64,000 bases of DNA from Chlorella sorokiniana. Taxonomy: Eukaryota > Chlorophyta > Trebouxiophyceae > Chlorellales > Chlorellaceae. This document shows, in pieces, positions 1 through 11,400 of this stretch. The position numbers and the translations under genes are program-made. Each line of letters starts with the position of its first letter. Position 1 is the stretch's first letter. Below the pieces are notes generated by a model, which was not told the DNA's origin, made no database searches, and was given only the letters and a program-made list of their open reading frames with translations. The DNA lies in NCBI GenBank assembly GCA_025917655.1, contig CP084614.1, positions 620,001 to 684,000 of the forward strand, in the 5' to 3' direction.

Positions 1-3000
1 GACGCGAGTGTGGAGGAGCTGCGCCCCCAGCTGGCCTTCCTGCGCCAGGAGCCCGCCTGCCGGGAGCAGTGGTGGCGCAAGGCCATCCAGGTGTGTGGGC
101 GTGTGTGTTTCGGGGGTGGAGGGCGGGCTGGTATGTTCCTCTGTTCAGCCCCTTTCCACCCACCCGTGCGCCTGCAGGAGCCCTTCCAGAGTGGGCAGGA
201 GGTGGGCAAGCTGCGCCTGCTGGCCCTGCAGCACCGCCTCATGGTGCGCGCATTCAAGGACGAGCTGGTGGGGCTGGGCATACCCCCTGCGTGTCGCGGT
301 GAGCCGGGGTGGGGCGGGGGGTTGAAGGGGGGTGGGGGAGGGGCGGCTATGCGGTGGGCAGGGGCGGAGGACGATGCAAGCCCTCTGGTGCGTATTCTTA
401 TGTGGGTGGGGTAGATGGCGAAACAATGGCAAGGGTGACCTGCAAGGCAATTTGGCAGGGAGGGGTGGAGGATGTTGCGTTTTCACCCCCGCCCTGCATC
501 TTGCCCCCACCCCCACCCCCACCCCGCAGCCCCCCACGCTGCTGGACTTCAGCCCCGCCCACGCTGGGTCCTACAACAGCTTTGTGAGCCCCTGATGCCC
601 AGACCTCTGTTTCCTGCCCTCCATGCCGTGGGCCCTATGCTGTGCTGCTGCCACAGCCGGCAGCCGGCCTGCTGGTGGCTGGTCAGCCTGCGCCCCCGCC
701 CATGTTCACGCTCGGCGGCTGCCCGCTTCCACATGCCGCGTCGAGCCCATGTGCGCACGTCCCCCCCCATCCCCACCAGGTGGACATCATCCGCTTCAAC
801 CTGCTGACCGCCGACTGGTGAGTCGAGGCCGCCTGCCCTTTTACACTGTGCTCCTGGCATGCACTCGGTGCCCTGTCGCCAGCTTGCGCTGTTTAAAATC
901 GTTTGGATCTGTCTGCTTCAGTCTGTGGTGCCTGTTGTCTGTTCAGTTGATGCACCGCATCGTGCACCGCAGGTTGGACCCAGACAACAACGAGTCCCTG
1001 CTCAACTCCAAGAACAGCAAGCGCGCCAGCCAGACGCTGGAGAACCTGCGCCGCTCATGCAACGTGGCCGGCAACTGCGCGCTGCAGGCGAGTCGCCCAA
1101 AACCCCGGGGGAGGCCAGCGGGCTCTGGCATTAAAGCGGGCCAGAGTTGCCCCGTCGGGACCAACAGGTCCCCTTCTCTGCTCACAAGGCCTAGCAACGT
1201 CTTGCGTCTTTCACCAGCACCACCACCACTTCACAACCCATCCAACACCTTTCCCAGGCACATATCCCCACACTCCCCACTCTCAAATGTGCAGGTGCTG
1301 GAGGCTGATGTGCTGGAGACGCTGTGCCTGCTGACGCGGGTGCACCTGAAACGCCGCTGCCAGGCGGCGGCCCCACCAGGACCCTCACCCGGCGCCGGCG
1401 GCAGCGCTGCGAAGGTGGAGGAGCGGGGCCAGGAGGACGACCCCTCTGTGCCGCTGGCGCAGCTGCTGGAGGCGGCGGGGCCCGAGTGGGGCGTCCGCGC
1501 CCGCCACCTGCGCGCGTGCCTGGAGGAGGGCGGCGCGTGCGAGCGCTGCGCTGGGGTGGTGCGCGTGCTGCTGGTGGCGCCCTGCGCCTGCCTGCTCTGC
1601 GTGGACTGCGCCGCGCTGGAGCGGGAGCGCTGCCCGTGCTGCAGCTCGCCCTACGTCATGCAGGTGCGGCGCCGCTGCCCAGCCGCAGCCTGAGGGCCAG
1701 GGCTGGGCAGCGGGCGGGCGGGCGGACGGGCGGGCGGGGGGGGCCGCGCCTGTCTGCTGCCCACGGCGGTGGGCCGGGAACGGCCTGCACGGCCGCCTGC
1801 AACGATTGCCGTGCGTGCCTTGGCCCTGCAGCACCCAGCCAAGCAGCCTCCTTGCCACATCTGAGTCTCACTTGCTTGCTGCCGCCCCTGCGCCGCCGCC
1901 GCCGCTGCTTCAGGGCGTGGACCACCCGGAGCGCAGGCGGGACAACCCCAACCCCAAGTGGGCCGTGCCGGTACAGCTGATCGAGTTCCAGCCCGCCTAC
2001 GCTCAGCGGGGTGGGCCCCCAGCCTGCAGGACCCCCTTTTTCAGTCTCTGGCCTGTTTCCTCTGCCGTCCTGCGCTGCTCCCAAGTGTGCAGCAAGAAGC
2101 GAAAAGAAGCTGCGGCTTGGGAGCCGCGGCTGCTTCGCTGCTGCAGCTCCCACCTGCTGGTGTGTGGGTCACGTGCGCTGCGGGGCCCCCTTCCTGCCGC
2201 AGGGGCCAAGGGCGTTGAGGAGGGCACCTGGCAGGCCGACTGGCAGCACACGCAGAGCACCAAGTGTGTGCACCTGCTGGGCAGGCTGCGGGAGGTGGGG
2301 GCGGCGGCGCGCGCGGCAGCGGCAGCCACCCCACCGCCAAGGCTATCGTGTACACGCAGGTGAGCCCTCACGCGGCTGCCGCGGCGCAGCGCCGTGCCCT
2401 TGTGCTGCTGGCTCCGCTGTCATGCGCTGCTGCAGCCTCTTGGCTCACTGCTTTCCATAATGGGTGGCTCTGCTGCAAATGGACGTCTGTGCATTTGGCA
2501 GCTCTGCACTTTGTTATAAACGTTGTCCCTCCCCCGTACGTGCAAGTCCCCCTTTTCTCATTCCCCCACACACAACAAACATCCACAAACGCTGACCTTT
2601 CCTACTGACCCCCACCCACACACCGTCCCCACTGGCCCTGCAGTTCTGGGACCATTTGCAAGTTATTGAGCGCTACCTGCACAGTCACGGCGTGGGCCTG
2701 GCAGTGCTGAAGCGCAACGGCAAGCCGGCTGAGCGGCAGGCGGCGCTGAGAAGGTGGGGGCCCGGCTTGATGAGCGCCTGGAGCGGCTGGGCAGTGGGAG
2801 TTCCCCACTTCGAAGCTACAACGACGAGAACGACCCGGATCACGCTCTCCCTTCATCCCTCGCTCAGGTTTCGCAACCTGCGCAGCGTGGGGGTGCTGCT
2901 GATGGACCAGACGGGGCAGGTGGGGCTGGACCTGAGGTGAGCAGTACCGTGCGGTACCATGGAACCGCCAGTGCTGTGCCAGCTCACCCGCAGCTCCTGC

Positions 3001-5321
3001 GCCCAGCCGGGCGGCCACTACCACCAAGCGCCAGAGCGCCTGCGCTGGTGCCCGGACTGGTGCCGGCGATGCCCGTTGTTGCTCCTTGCGCCGCCCGCAC
3101 TCAGACGCCGCATCACCCGACGCCGCTGCAGCAGCTTTCAAATCACGCCCTGTGAACCTTTTGAGCCCCCACACCCCCTGCCGTGCTGCCGCAGCTTTGT
3201 TAGCCACGTGTTCCTGATGGAGCCGGTGCCAGACCTGTCTGAAGAAGACCAGGCGGGTGGCCTCCCTGCCCCGCAGCTGCCGCACCTGCAGCTGCCGCAC
3301 GCAAGCGGAGGAGCCGCGGAAACTGGCGCGCCTTGCTCGCTGGGCCCAGGCTGCTGAGCGGCAGGGGGTGTCTGAGGCGCACCTTCTGTCCCGCTCCGCG
3401 GCCCGCACGTTGTACCGCAGGTGATCAGCCGGGCGTACCGCATGGGCGCCAAGCTGGCGGTGCACGTGGAGACGCTGGCGATGCGGGGCACCGTAGAGGA
3501 AGACATTGTGCGTCAGCGCCAGCAGGCACAGCAAGCGCAGCACGCGCAGCAGGCGGACAGCACGGGCGCACCGCGCGGCGGCCGCGGCGCTGCAGCGGGC
3601 CAGCGGGAGCGCGGCAGGCTGGATCGCCGCAACGTTTTGTTCCTGGCGCTGCGAAAGGTGCCAGTGCGGGACCTGCCGCAGTTTGAAGACCTGCCGGATG
3701 TGCCGGGGGAGGCGGGGGCGGCAGCTGCGGACGGCCATCCATTGCAGCAGGCGCGGCAGCCGTTGCAGGCGCAGCAGGCGCAGCAGGCGCAGCAGGCGCG
3801 GGGCGCAGCAAGCGCAGCAGGCGCAGCGGGCGGGGCCCAGCCGCCCGCTTGTCCCACAAAGGGAGGCGCCGCTACAGGAGGCCCAGCTGGCGGTACGGGC
3901 TGTCTGCCCCACAGCAGATCCGTCGCAGCAGGTGCAAACGCAGCAGCAGCACCCCAAGCCGCGGTTGGTGCGCTTTGCAGCACATGCAGAGGGCGACGAG
4001 GCTGGCAGGGAACAGCAGCACCAGAGTCGGCAGGCAGGCCTGTCGTTGCCTCCAGCTGCTGCCCCCGCTGCTCGGGTGAAGCAGGAGTCAGCTGCGGATT
4101 TGCCGCCACCCCAACAGCAGCAGCAGCAGCTGCAGGAGCACTGCTCAGCCGCAGGCAGCGGCGCCCGACTGCCGCCGCGCACCGCAGCGCCGCTTCTACG
4201 GGCGCCACGAGCGCAGCGGCTGCGCAGCCGCGTCCGCTGAAGCAGTTGCTGCGGAGTGTGCTTGGGCAAGCGGGGAGCACGGCTGTCGCCTGCCAGCAGG
4301 AGCCGCCGCCGATCCAGCAGGAACCTGAGCGGCCGGCAGCTGAGGGGGTCAAGGCGTCTGTGCAGCATGTTGAGCAGGCTTGGAGCAAAAGCAGCAGGAC
4401 CCGCAGAACGCAGCCCACCAGCCGCAGCTGCCGAGGGCGGCGCCCACTCCCACAGTGGACGACGCCGCGGCGGCCGCCTCCCCCGCAATCGATGCACAGC
4501 CGGTGGCTGCCGCCGCGCTTTGTGCCGATCGGGCGCCGGGCCCAGGCTCTGTTGGCGCCAAGACGCCACCAGGCTCGGCCCCGTTGCCCGGTGAGCAGCT
4601 GGAGCAGCAGCAGGATCTGTTTGACCTGCTCTACGACATGAGCCGCCAGGGCGGAGCGGCGGCGGCGGGGCTCAGCGACGGCCTGGTGGGCGCGTTTGAA
4701 GGAGGTGTGCGTCGCTGCCTGGCAGCCATGCCTGGGGTTGGCACGGGCGCCCTGTGCTGGTTCGAACCGCATCTCACCCGTTTTCACCACCAGGCGGGGT
4801 GCATTGCACGCGTGCCTGCTCGGTCGCACCTGCTTGCTGTTGATGACCTGGCCGCTCGCTGACCTGGCCACCCCGCTGGCCTACGTCTGCCGCCCCCTCG
4901 CCCCCTCCACCGCCCTGCCGCAGTCTTCTTCAGCATGGCGCCGGCGGAGCAGCAGCGCCGCGAGCGCAGCCTGCGGGGCAGCCTGAGCAGGGGCAGGCTC
5001 GCTGCTGTGGCTGGCCACCTCCGCGCCTACCTCCGCTCGCAAGGCCTCTTGGAGGGAGGGGGCGGCGGCGGCGGCGGCGCCCCTCGGCGGCAGCTGTGGC
5101 CAGGGCAGCAGCGTCGGCTGACGGGGTGGCGCCGCCACGCGGTTGTTGCACCAGGCGCCCATTCGGGGGAGTCCTTGATCGCATGCTTGCTTGTGTTGTG
5201 GGCTTGCTGGCCACCAACTCAAAACACAAGCTGCTGCTGTGGCAGGAGCACCTCCCCTGGGCGTGCGTGGCTGCTGTGCCCTTGGAATGCCGCTGACCGC
5301 TGTGTTAGGATCGTATCGTGA
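1..5321 (+). CDS. F-box/SNF2-family helicase-RING protein (At3g54460-like), 5' truncated
   Basis: This is the C-terminal part of a SNF2-family ATPase with an inserted RING, of the plant F-box At3g54460 type, probably a chromatin or ubiquitin-linked nuclear factor. The N-terminal F-box and ATPase motifs lie before the window. Exons in order carry IIRFNLLTADW (about 785-822), a helix with LRRSCNVAGNCALQ (about 970-1090), a Cys-rich RING-like block starting CERCAGVV (about 1540-1660), NPNPKWAVPVQLIEFQPAY (about 1945-2000), and helicase-C motifs FWDHLQVIERYL (2644), LLMDQTGQVGLDL (2898), FVSHVFLMEPVPDLS (3195) and ISRAYRMGAKLAVHVETL (3424). The intron after DLSEEDQ has a GC donor. A Gln/Ala-rich low-complexity tail follows. 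The last exon (about 4921-5321) joins plausibly as VGAFEG|VFFSMAPAEQ. The frame slips between HLLGRLREV and AIVYTQFWDH near 2298-2325. The family is confident; the tail after 3540 and the stop are not. Confidence 0.8.
3766..3812 (+). repeat. GCGCAGCAG-type short tandem repeat in the coding tail
   Basis: Imperfect tandem copies of a 9-base unit gcgcagcag encode an Ala/Gln-rich stretch in the tail of the SNF2/RING gene. Alternative frames are also open here, so this repeat alone cannot fix the reading frame. Confidence 0.6.
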
Positions 5322-5386
5322 GCTGTCGGCCGGAGCACCCCGTCACATACTTGCTTGGGGGCTCATAACGGTCTGGCGCCGGCTTC

Positions 5387-5391
5387 TTACA
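5387..5391 (-). terminator. UGUAA polyadenylation signal for ECM29
   Basis: TTACA on the plus strand reads TGTAA on the minus strand, 41 bases after the ECM29 stop. UGUAA is the known poly(A) signal of chlorophyte green algae, and the spacing fits a short 3' UTR. The convergent SNF2/RING gene ends about 66 bases away. Confidence 0.6.
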
Positions 5392-5431
5392 ATAAAAGGC
5401 GGCTCGGTTCAGCCAGTGCGTGCACCCGGCT

Positions 5432-8400
5432 TCAGCCCAGCTTCTGCAGCTTCGAAGCAAGCCCGCTGGCCCGCGCCTTGAGCGCCGGTAGCTTCTCGCG
5501 CCCCTCCGCCGCCCCCAGCCGCGCCAGCACCGCCGCATGCTCCTCGGCAGGCAGGCCGCTCCAGAGCTGCTCCAGCAGCAGCTCACTGGAAGGCGGGAGG
5601 AGCATGCAAGGGGGCCTGGTGGGTGGCCGTGCAAGCGCAAGCCGCCGAGGCAAGCAAGCCCCAACAGAACGACAAGTGGGTCGGCTCTCGGCCACCCCGT
5701 TCTTTCCACCCCTCCTCACCTCAGCTCGTAGCACTCCTCCCGCAGCTGGGACACCTTGCCCTCCTCCGCAAGCCGCAGCCCCGTCTGCAGCAGCCGGGAG
5801 ACGCCCTCCTGCTGCGGCGACAGCACCGGCGGCGCGGGCTGGGCCGCCGCCCGGCCAGCTACGAGGGCGGCGTGCTTTGCAAGGCGACAGCCGGCAGCCG
5901 CGGCCGCCAGCTGGTCTGCAGCCTTTCCTGCCGTGTCCAGCAACGAGGCCAGCGCTGCTGCGGCCGCGTCTGCATGCTGCCGCGCCGCCTCCCGGGCGGC
6001 GGTGGCAAAGGCAGCGCCGAGGCAGGCCGCCACATGCGCCACTGGCACCGACCGCCCGGGGTGGGGCTCCCCTTCTTCCTGCCCCCAGCCGGGGCCTGCC
6101 CCCGCTGCTCGTCGACCTCCATCGCGCCGCCGCCCCTCGCAGCTTCCAGGTAGCTTCCCGCCAGCTCCAGAAGCAGCGGCGCTGTCATGCCGTAGTAGTC
6201 CTCTGCTTCCTCTCCCCGGCCGCTGCGCCTGCAACCGGCGCCGGAGCCGCTGGCTGGCTGCCGCTGCCTGCAGCGCTGCCAAAGGCATCCAGCGCCGCCT
6301 CCAGCTGCACCAGAGCTTCCTTGCGGTACGCTGCACGCTTCTTCCCCGCGGCATCCAGCAGCGCGGCGACAGTGCGGCGTCGTGCCTCGGGCGGCAGGGC
6401 CGCTGAGCACGCTGCGCTCAGCACCCCAACCGCGCCCAGCACCCCCTCCTTGCCCTCCCAGATCCGTCCCGGCACCTCCTGCACGCCACGCAGCGCAAGG
6501 CAGGCACACCACCCTGAAACGGCGCTCGCAACATGCCAGGTAGGCCAAGCAAGCTTCCCCAACTCGCAAAAGGTGCCAGTGCGGCCAAGCGAGCCGCCTC
6601 TGCCTCCCATTTGTCCTCCTTCGCCGCAAGGCCCATCCTGCCCCCGCCCTCCTCCCCCACCCACCTTCAGCAGTGCATCCAGCAGCACGGGGCGCTGGGC
6701 GCCAGCGCGTCCGCGCCCTGCTGACTCATCAGCGTGGCGGCCGCCGCCGCCGCGCCTTCTTGCGGCCCCACTGCCCCGACTGCAGGCCAGCGATGACGAG
6801 CTGCAGCGGGGCGAGGCAAGCGAAAGTGGGTGGGTAATGTGTAAGCGGGTGAAAACAAGATGGACAAATGGAGATAGGGTTGCGTGTGTGGCACACATGT
6901 GCGGGTGTGGCACACATGTGCGTTTGTTGAACAAATCAACATACACAACAGAGGCTCCGCGCACCTTGAGCACCTCCCCCATGTGCAGCCGCAGGCCGGC
7001 GCCGGAGGAGGCGGCGCTCTCCTCCCAGACCTCGCGCCACACCGCCGCCGCGTCGCCGTCCTCGTCAAACTGAGGAGCAGGGGAAGGAAGCAGGGGGGTG
7101 CAAGTGGGGGTGGTAGGAGCATGCGGTGAGGAGCGTGGTGAAGGGGTTGGGGTGGGGTGGGTGAGAAGGGCGCCCTTGGCACCGCACCAGCATCACTGAC
7201 AAATTACACATTGACAGCGACCGCCGGCGGATCCCCGAGGAAACAAACACGGTTGTGCATGAAAACGCCAGGTGACAGTGCCAGCAGCGGTGGCGGCGCA
7301 CCTGGGCCATGAAGGCTGCAGGGGCCACCTCGGCGGCGTGTGCCGTCAGCACATCGGGCGCCTCACGGCCCAGCTCCCGCAAGCAGCCCTGCACCCGTTG
7401 CCAGCCAGCATGCTGGTCACAACAGCGGGCGCTTGTCGAGGCCAGGGGGTGCAAAGCCTGCCCCACACGCAGGCATGGCTCATGCTACCTTGGCAATCCC
7501 TCCCCCACACGCACACAAACAGACACACATACACGCAAATTCTGCAGCCCCGCCCACCTCCCACGTAACGATCGTCGCGGTCGGCACCCTCCGCCCCGCG
7601 CTGGCCAGGGCATCCGAGATGAAACGAGCGACCCGCGAGGCGGTCGCGTGGCGGCACAGCAGCGGCGGCGGCGGCGTAAGAGCGGCGCACCGCGCCGCTG
7701 CGGTCGGCGCGGCACGCCTCACACAGGGCCTACGTAGCGGCGCAGCACGGAGAGAAGGTGAGCTGGGTGGCTGAAGCAAGAGGCGTCGGGAGGCGTGCAA
7801 AAGCCTACCAACCAGTGCAAAGCGCAAGCAGCGGCGGGCTGTGCTGAGGCAAGGCTAGTTGGGGACACAGAGAAGTACCCTAAATAGCTTGATACGGCAG
7901 GTTGATCAGCAATGTGCCCTGCCCCGCCCCCCCACTCATATACACACACACCACCACACACATACCTTGATGAGCTGAGCAGTCAGGGGCTGCATGTCGC
8001 CGCCCAGCCGCCGCGTCACCTGCAGCACAGGCGGTGAGGGTGGTGGGGCTGGCGGGCACCCCGAGGAAGCAGCGCTTGGGCCGTGATGGCCCCCTGCCCA
8101 TGTGTTGCCACAGGGCTAGGCAGGCTCTCCACAGAATCAAGCTTCCCAAACCACACACACCCATGCACACACACACAAGCTACCTGCGCGACGACATTAG
8201 AACCACAACCCTGCCCGCCTCGCCTGTGTGATGAAGCGCCCCGCCCCTGCGCGCGTGTTCAGCCCAACCCCGCGCCGCACCAGCCCCGCCAGCCGTGGCG
8301 CCAGCTCCGCCATTGTGGCGGCGTCGATGAACCTGAGCGGGGTGACAGCCAAAGAAGCGCGATGGGGGCACCGGTTTGGTGCCAATACCGACTGCCACAC

Positions 8401-11400
8401 CCCGAACAACATCCTCTCCATAAAACACACTCACACGCCGTGCGCGCCGCAACTGCTTTCGAACAAAAAGTGGCGCCGCCCAACTCCCGTACCCTCACAA
8501 CTCTCGGAACCCAGCCCACCCACCCATTCGCCCATTCACATCCACACTGACACTTCACCCACCACCATTACCATCGCCACCCCACCAACCAACCACCCAC
8601 CGAGCGCAGAGATCCAGGGTCTCTCCCGCGGGGCCGCCCTGCGCCGCCGCCACGCGCGCCCCCTCCAGCCGCCCCGCATCCAGGCCCAGCCGCTCGGCGT
8701 GCTGCTCAATGTAGTTGAGGCGCGAGTCCTCCAGGCCGCTGTAGGTGGGGGGGGGGGATACGTGACCAGGGACGGGAGGCCAGGGGGCGGGCTGGGCAGA
8801 CTCGGGAGAAGGAACGCAATTTCCCCTCCACATTTCCGCCACTCATGCACACTTGGGAAAGCTGTGCTGCCCATCCACACCCCAGTGGGGCCCTGACCCC
8901 ACGTACAACTCACACACCACCCGCATCCACACCTGAGGCTCTCCAGCATGGCAGGCACCAACTGGGGCATGTGGGGCCGCAGCAGCTCGGGCCCCGCCGC
9001 CGCCGCCAGCCGACAGGTGGTGTCCAGTGCCAGCGCCGCCACCTCGGGAACCTGGGGGCAGTAGGGGGTGGTTGTCGCGATTCTGTCGCCACAACAATCT
9101 TGCCAAGACTGCCCGCCGGTTTAAGCCAAAAGCCTCCAGCTCTTGATGCCAGAAGCGTTGCGATAGCCTGTGCCAACAAGTTTGCTGTGCCTGCCCAACC
9201 CAGAGCACGTTGCGGAGGTGCCGGTGCTGCAGCCCAGGGACCTGGTTGTCAAACCCCTCACCCACCTGGGAGGGCAGGCCGCGCTCCAGAAGCAGCGGCA
9301 GCGCCGCGCCCACCGCCTGCCGCCCCTCGCTCAGCGGGGTGAGCTCCGCATCAGCCAGACGCAGCGTCAGCCCTCGCACGCTCCTGCCGACCGAAAAGGC
9401 AGCAAACGGGAGTGGTATAGGAGTTTTCCAGTCTCAAAGCGCGAGGGCAGGCCCAGCCCTGCACAGGCAGGCTGCTGCGGCGTTGTGCCGGCCTTGTCAC
9501 GTGCCGCCGCTGCTCTCGCCCACCTGGCCAGAGCGATGCCCGCCTGCCGCACGCTTTCCTTGATGTCATCCATGACCCTGCAGGCCACGCGGGGGGAAGG
9601 GGGCCGGGGGGGCGGTTGTTGATGGTTTGGGCGATGCTAAATACGAAACTTTGCTGCATGCAAAATGCACATTTGTCAAGCATACAGGCAAGTGTGGGCT
9701 GGTGTATGCAGGCAGCCCAGGGCGCCTGCTTCACAGGCGGGGGCCACAAATGCCGCAGCACCCCGGTGGGCAGCCATCACCCCTAGCCCTTCCAACCCTG
9801 CCCCGCCCGGTCAGCACCCACCTGAGCGTCATGCTCCACAGCTGCTCAAAGTGGGGTCGCAGCTGCGGCCAGCGCCGGCCCTGCAGGAGGTCGGCAGTTG
9901 CGGCGGCCGCCGCCTCGCGCACGCGCCACTGGCTGCCGCCCATGTCGGCCAGGAGCGCTTTCATGATGGCTGCGAGCGTAGGCGGGGCCGGTGCGGGCAG
10001 GTGGGGCGTGGTGGGTGTGGAGAAACGAGGGTGTGGGTGTTGAGGGCACCCAAAAATGCTGCATGAGCGTCAGATCAAGCCCCTGACACATCCAAGGTAG
10101 CGGCAGCAGGAGCCCAGGCAGGCAGGGATGTGGATGTGTGCCTGCCCCGGCTGTGCAGCGGCCGCACCATCAAAGTGCTCCGTCACCGCGGCCTTGGGAT
10201 CGTCCAGCAGCGCATGCCAGATGTGGGACATGGCGTCCCGCACCTGTACCGCAGGAAACGCAGGGGGTGCCAAGTGAGAAGTCGCATGCGGTCACGACAT
10301 GCAGATGGGAGCGTCGGCAAGGCTGTGCAGGGCGGGCAGAGGATGCGCAAGGAACACAGGCTGCGGCGGCACGGGCGATGGCCTGCGGCCCTCCCGGCCC
10401 TACGGCGCGGCAGACAGCTGCCAGCCCCTGGTGCAGCTTCCACCCAGCTTCCGTGTCCCTCCCCCAAAGCCCACCTTGCCGTTGGGGTCGTACAGGTAGC
10501 GGTAGAGGCGGGGGATGATGCGCGCCACGTGTGCGCCCAGCTGCCCTCCGGCCAGCTTGGCGATGGACGCAAAGCTGCGGCAGGGCATGGGAAGAGCGGG
10601 CAGCGCGTGTGCCTGCCGCTGCCAGCAAGACGCAGCTTTTCAGTGGCGCCCAGCTGGCTCCCTGTCCCGTCCCCACCCCACCGCTTCTTGCTTCCTGTCT
10701 TGCATTGCACACAGGAATGAAAACTCCCCTGCCCCCTGCGTCCTGCCCCCTCCTGCGCCCACCAAGCGTGACCCAGTCCCAACCGACCCAAGGGGCAGCC
10801 CTCACCCGAAGGCCGCGCGCCGCGGCTGCTGTTGAGCGCGGCCTGGCTGTTGGCCAGCTCCATGAAGCGGTACACCAGGTCCGGCTGGCCCAGCTCCGTG
10901 GCCAGGCTGCACAGCTCCTTGTACGTGGTCAGGCTGCCGCCGCCGGGGCCGAACCCAGCGCGCCGGGCTCAAACAGCGCGCTCTCCTCGCTCAGCTTCAC
11001 CGCCCGCCGCTTCTGGGGCGCGCCTGCGGGGAGCGGCGGCGGCGGCGCGGCGGGGGAGGCATCAGCGGCGACGGGCGATGCGCAGCCGTGCGCCAATGCG
11101 CCCCTGCATGGCAGCGCCAGGGCCAGCCCGCTTGGGCTGCCAAGCACGGTTGCCGCAGACCAAAGTGGAGGCAGCAAGGGTTGCGGTGGTGCGTCGTGGC
11201 GCCGCCGCCCACCGCTCAGAGTGGCCATCAGCGAGTCGAGCAGCGCCTTGCGGGTCGCCTCGTCAGCCATGTCGTACACAGCAGCCAGGCCCCGGCTCGC
11301 CATCTCCTGAACGGGGGAGGTAATAGCGGGGGGTGCAAGCGAAAACGGCATGTGTGGGGCGACGTGCATGTGTGGGTGGGCAGACAGAAGCAAGCAAGCA

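Noticed and set aside
2602-4569. 655-codon open frame on the minus strand
   Set aside because: It is the reverse-frame shadow of the GC-rich SNF2/RING gene. It contains no domain and is full of Arg/Ala/Cys low complexity, while the plus strand carries the conserved helicase motifs.
4755-4775. tRNA T-loop-like ggttcgaacc
   Set aside because: No matching five-base T-stem, D-arm or acceptor stem could be drawn around it.
5355-7073. 572-codon plus-strand open frame
   Set aside because: It lies antisense to the C-terminal exons of ECM29 and has a Pro/Ala/Ser composition typical of GC-rich shadows.
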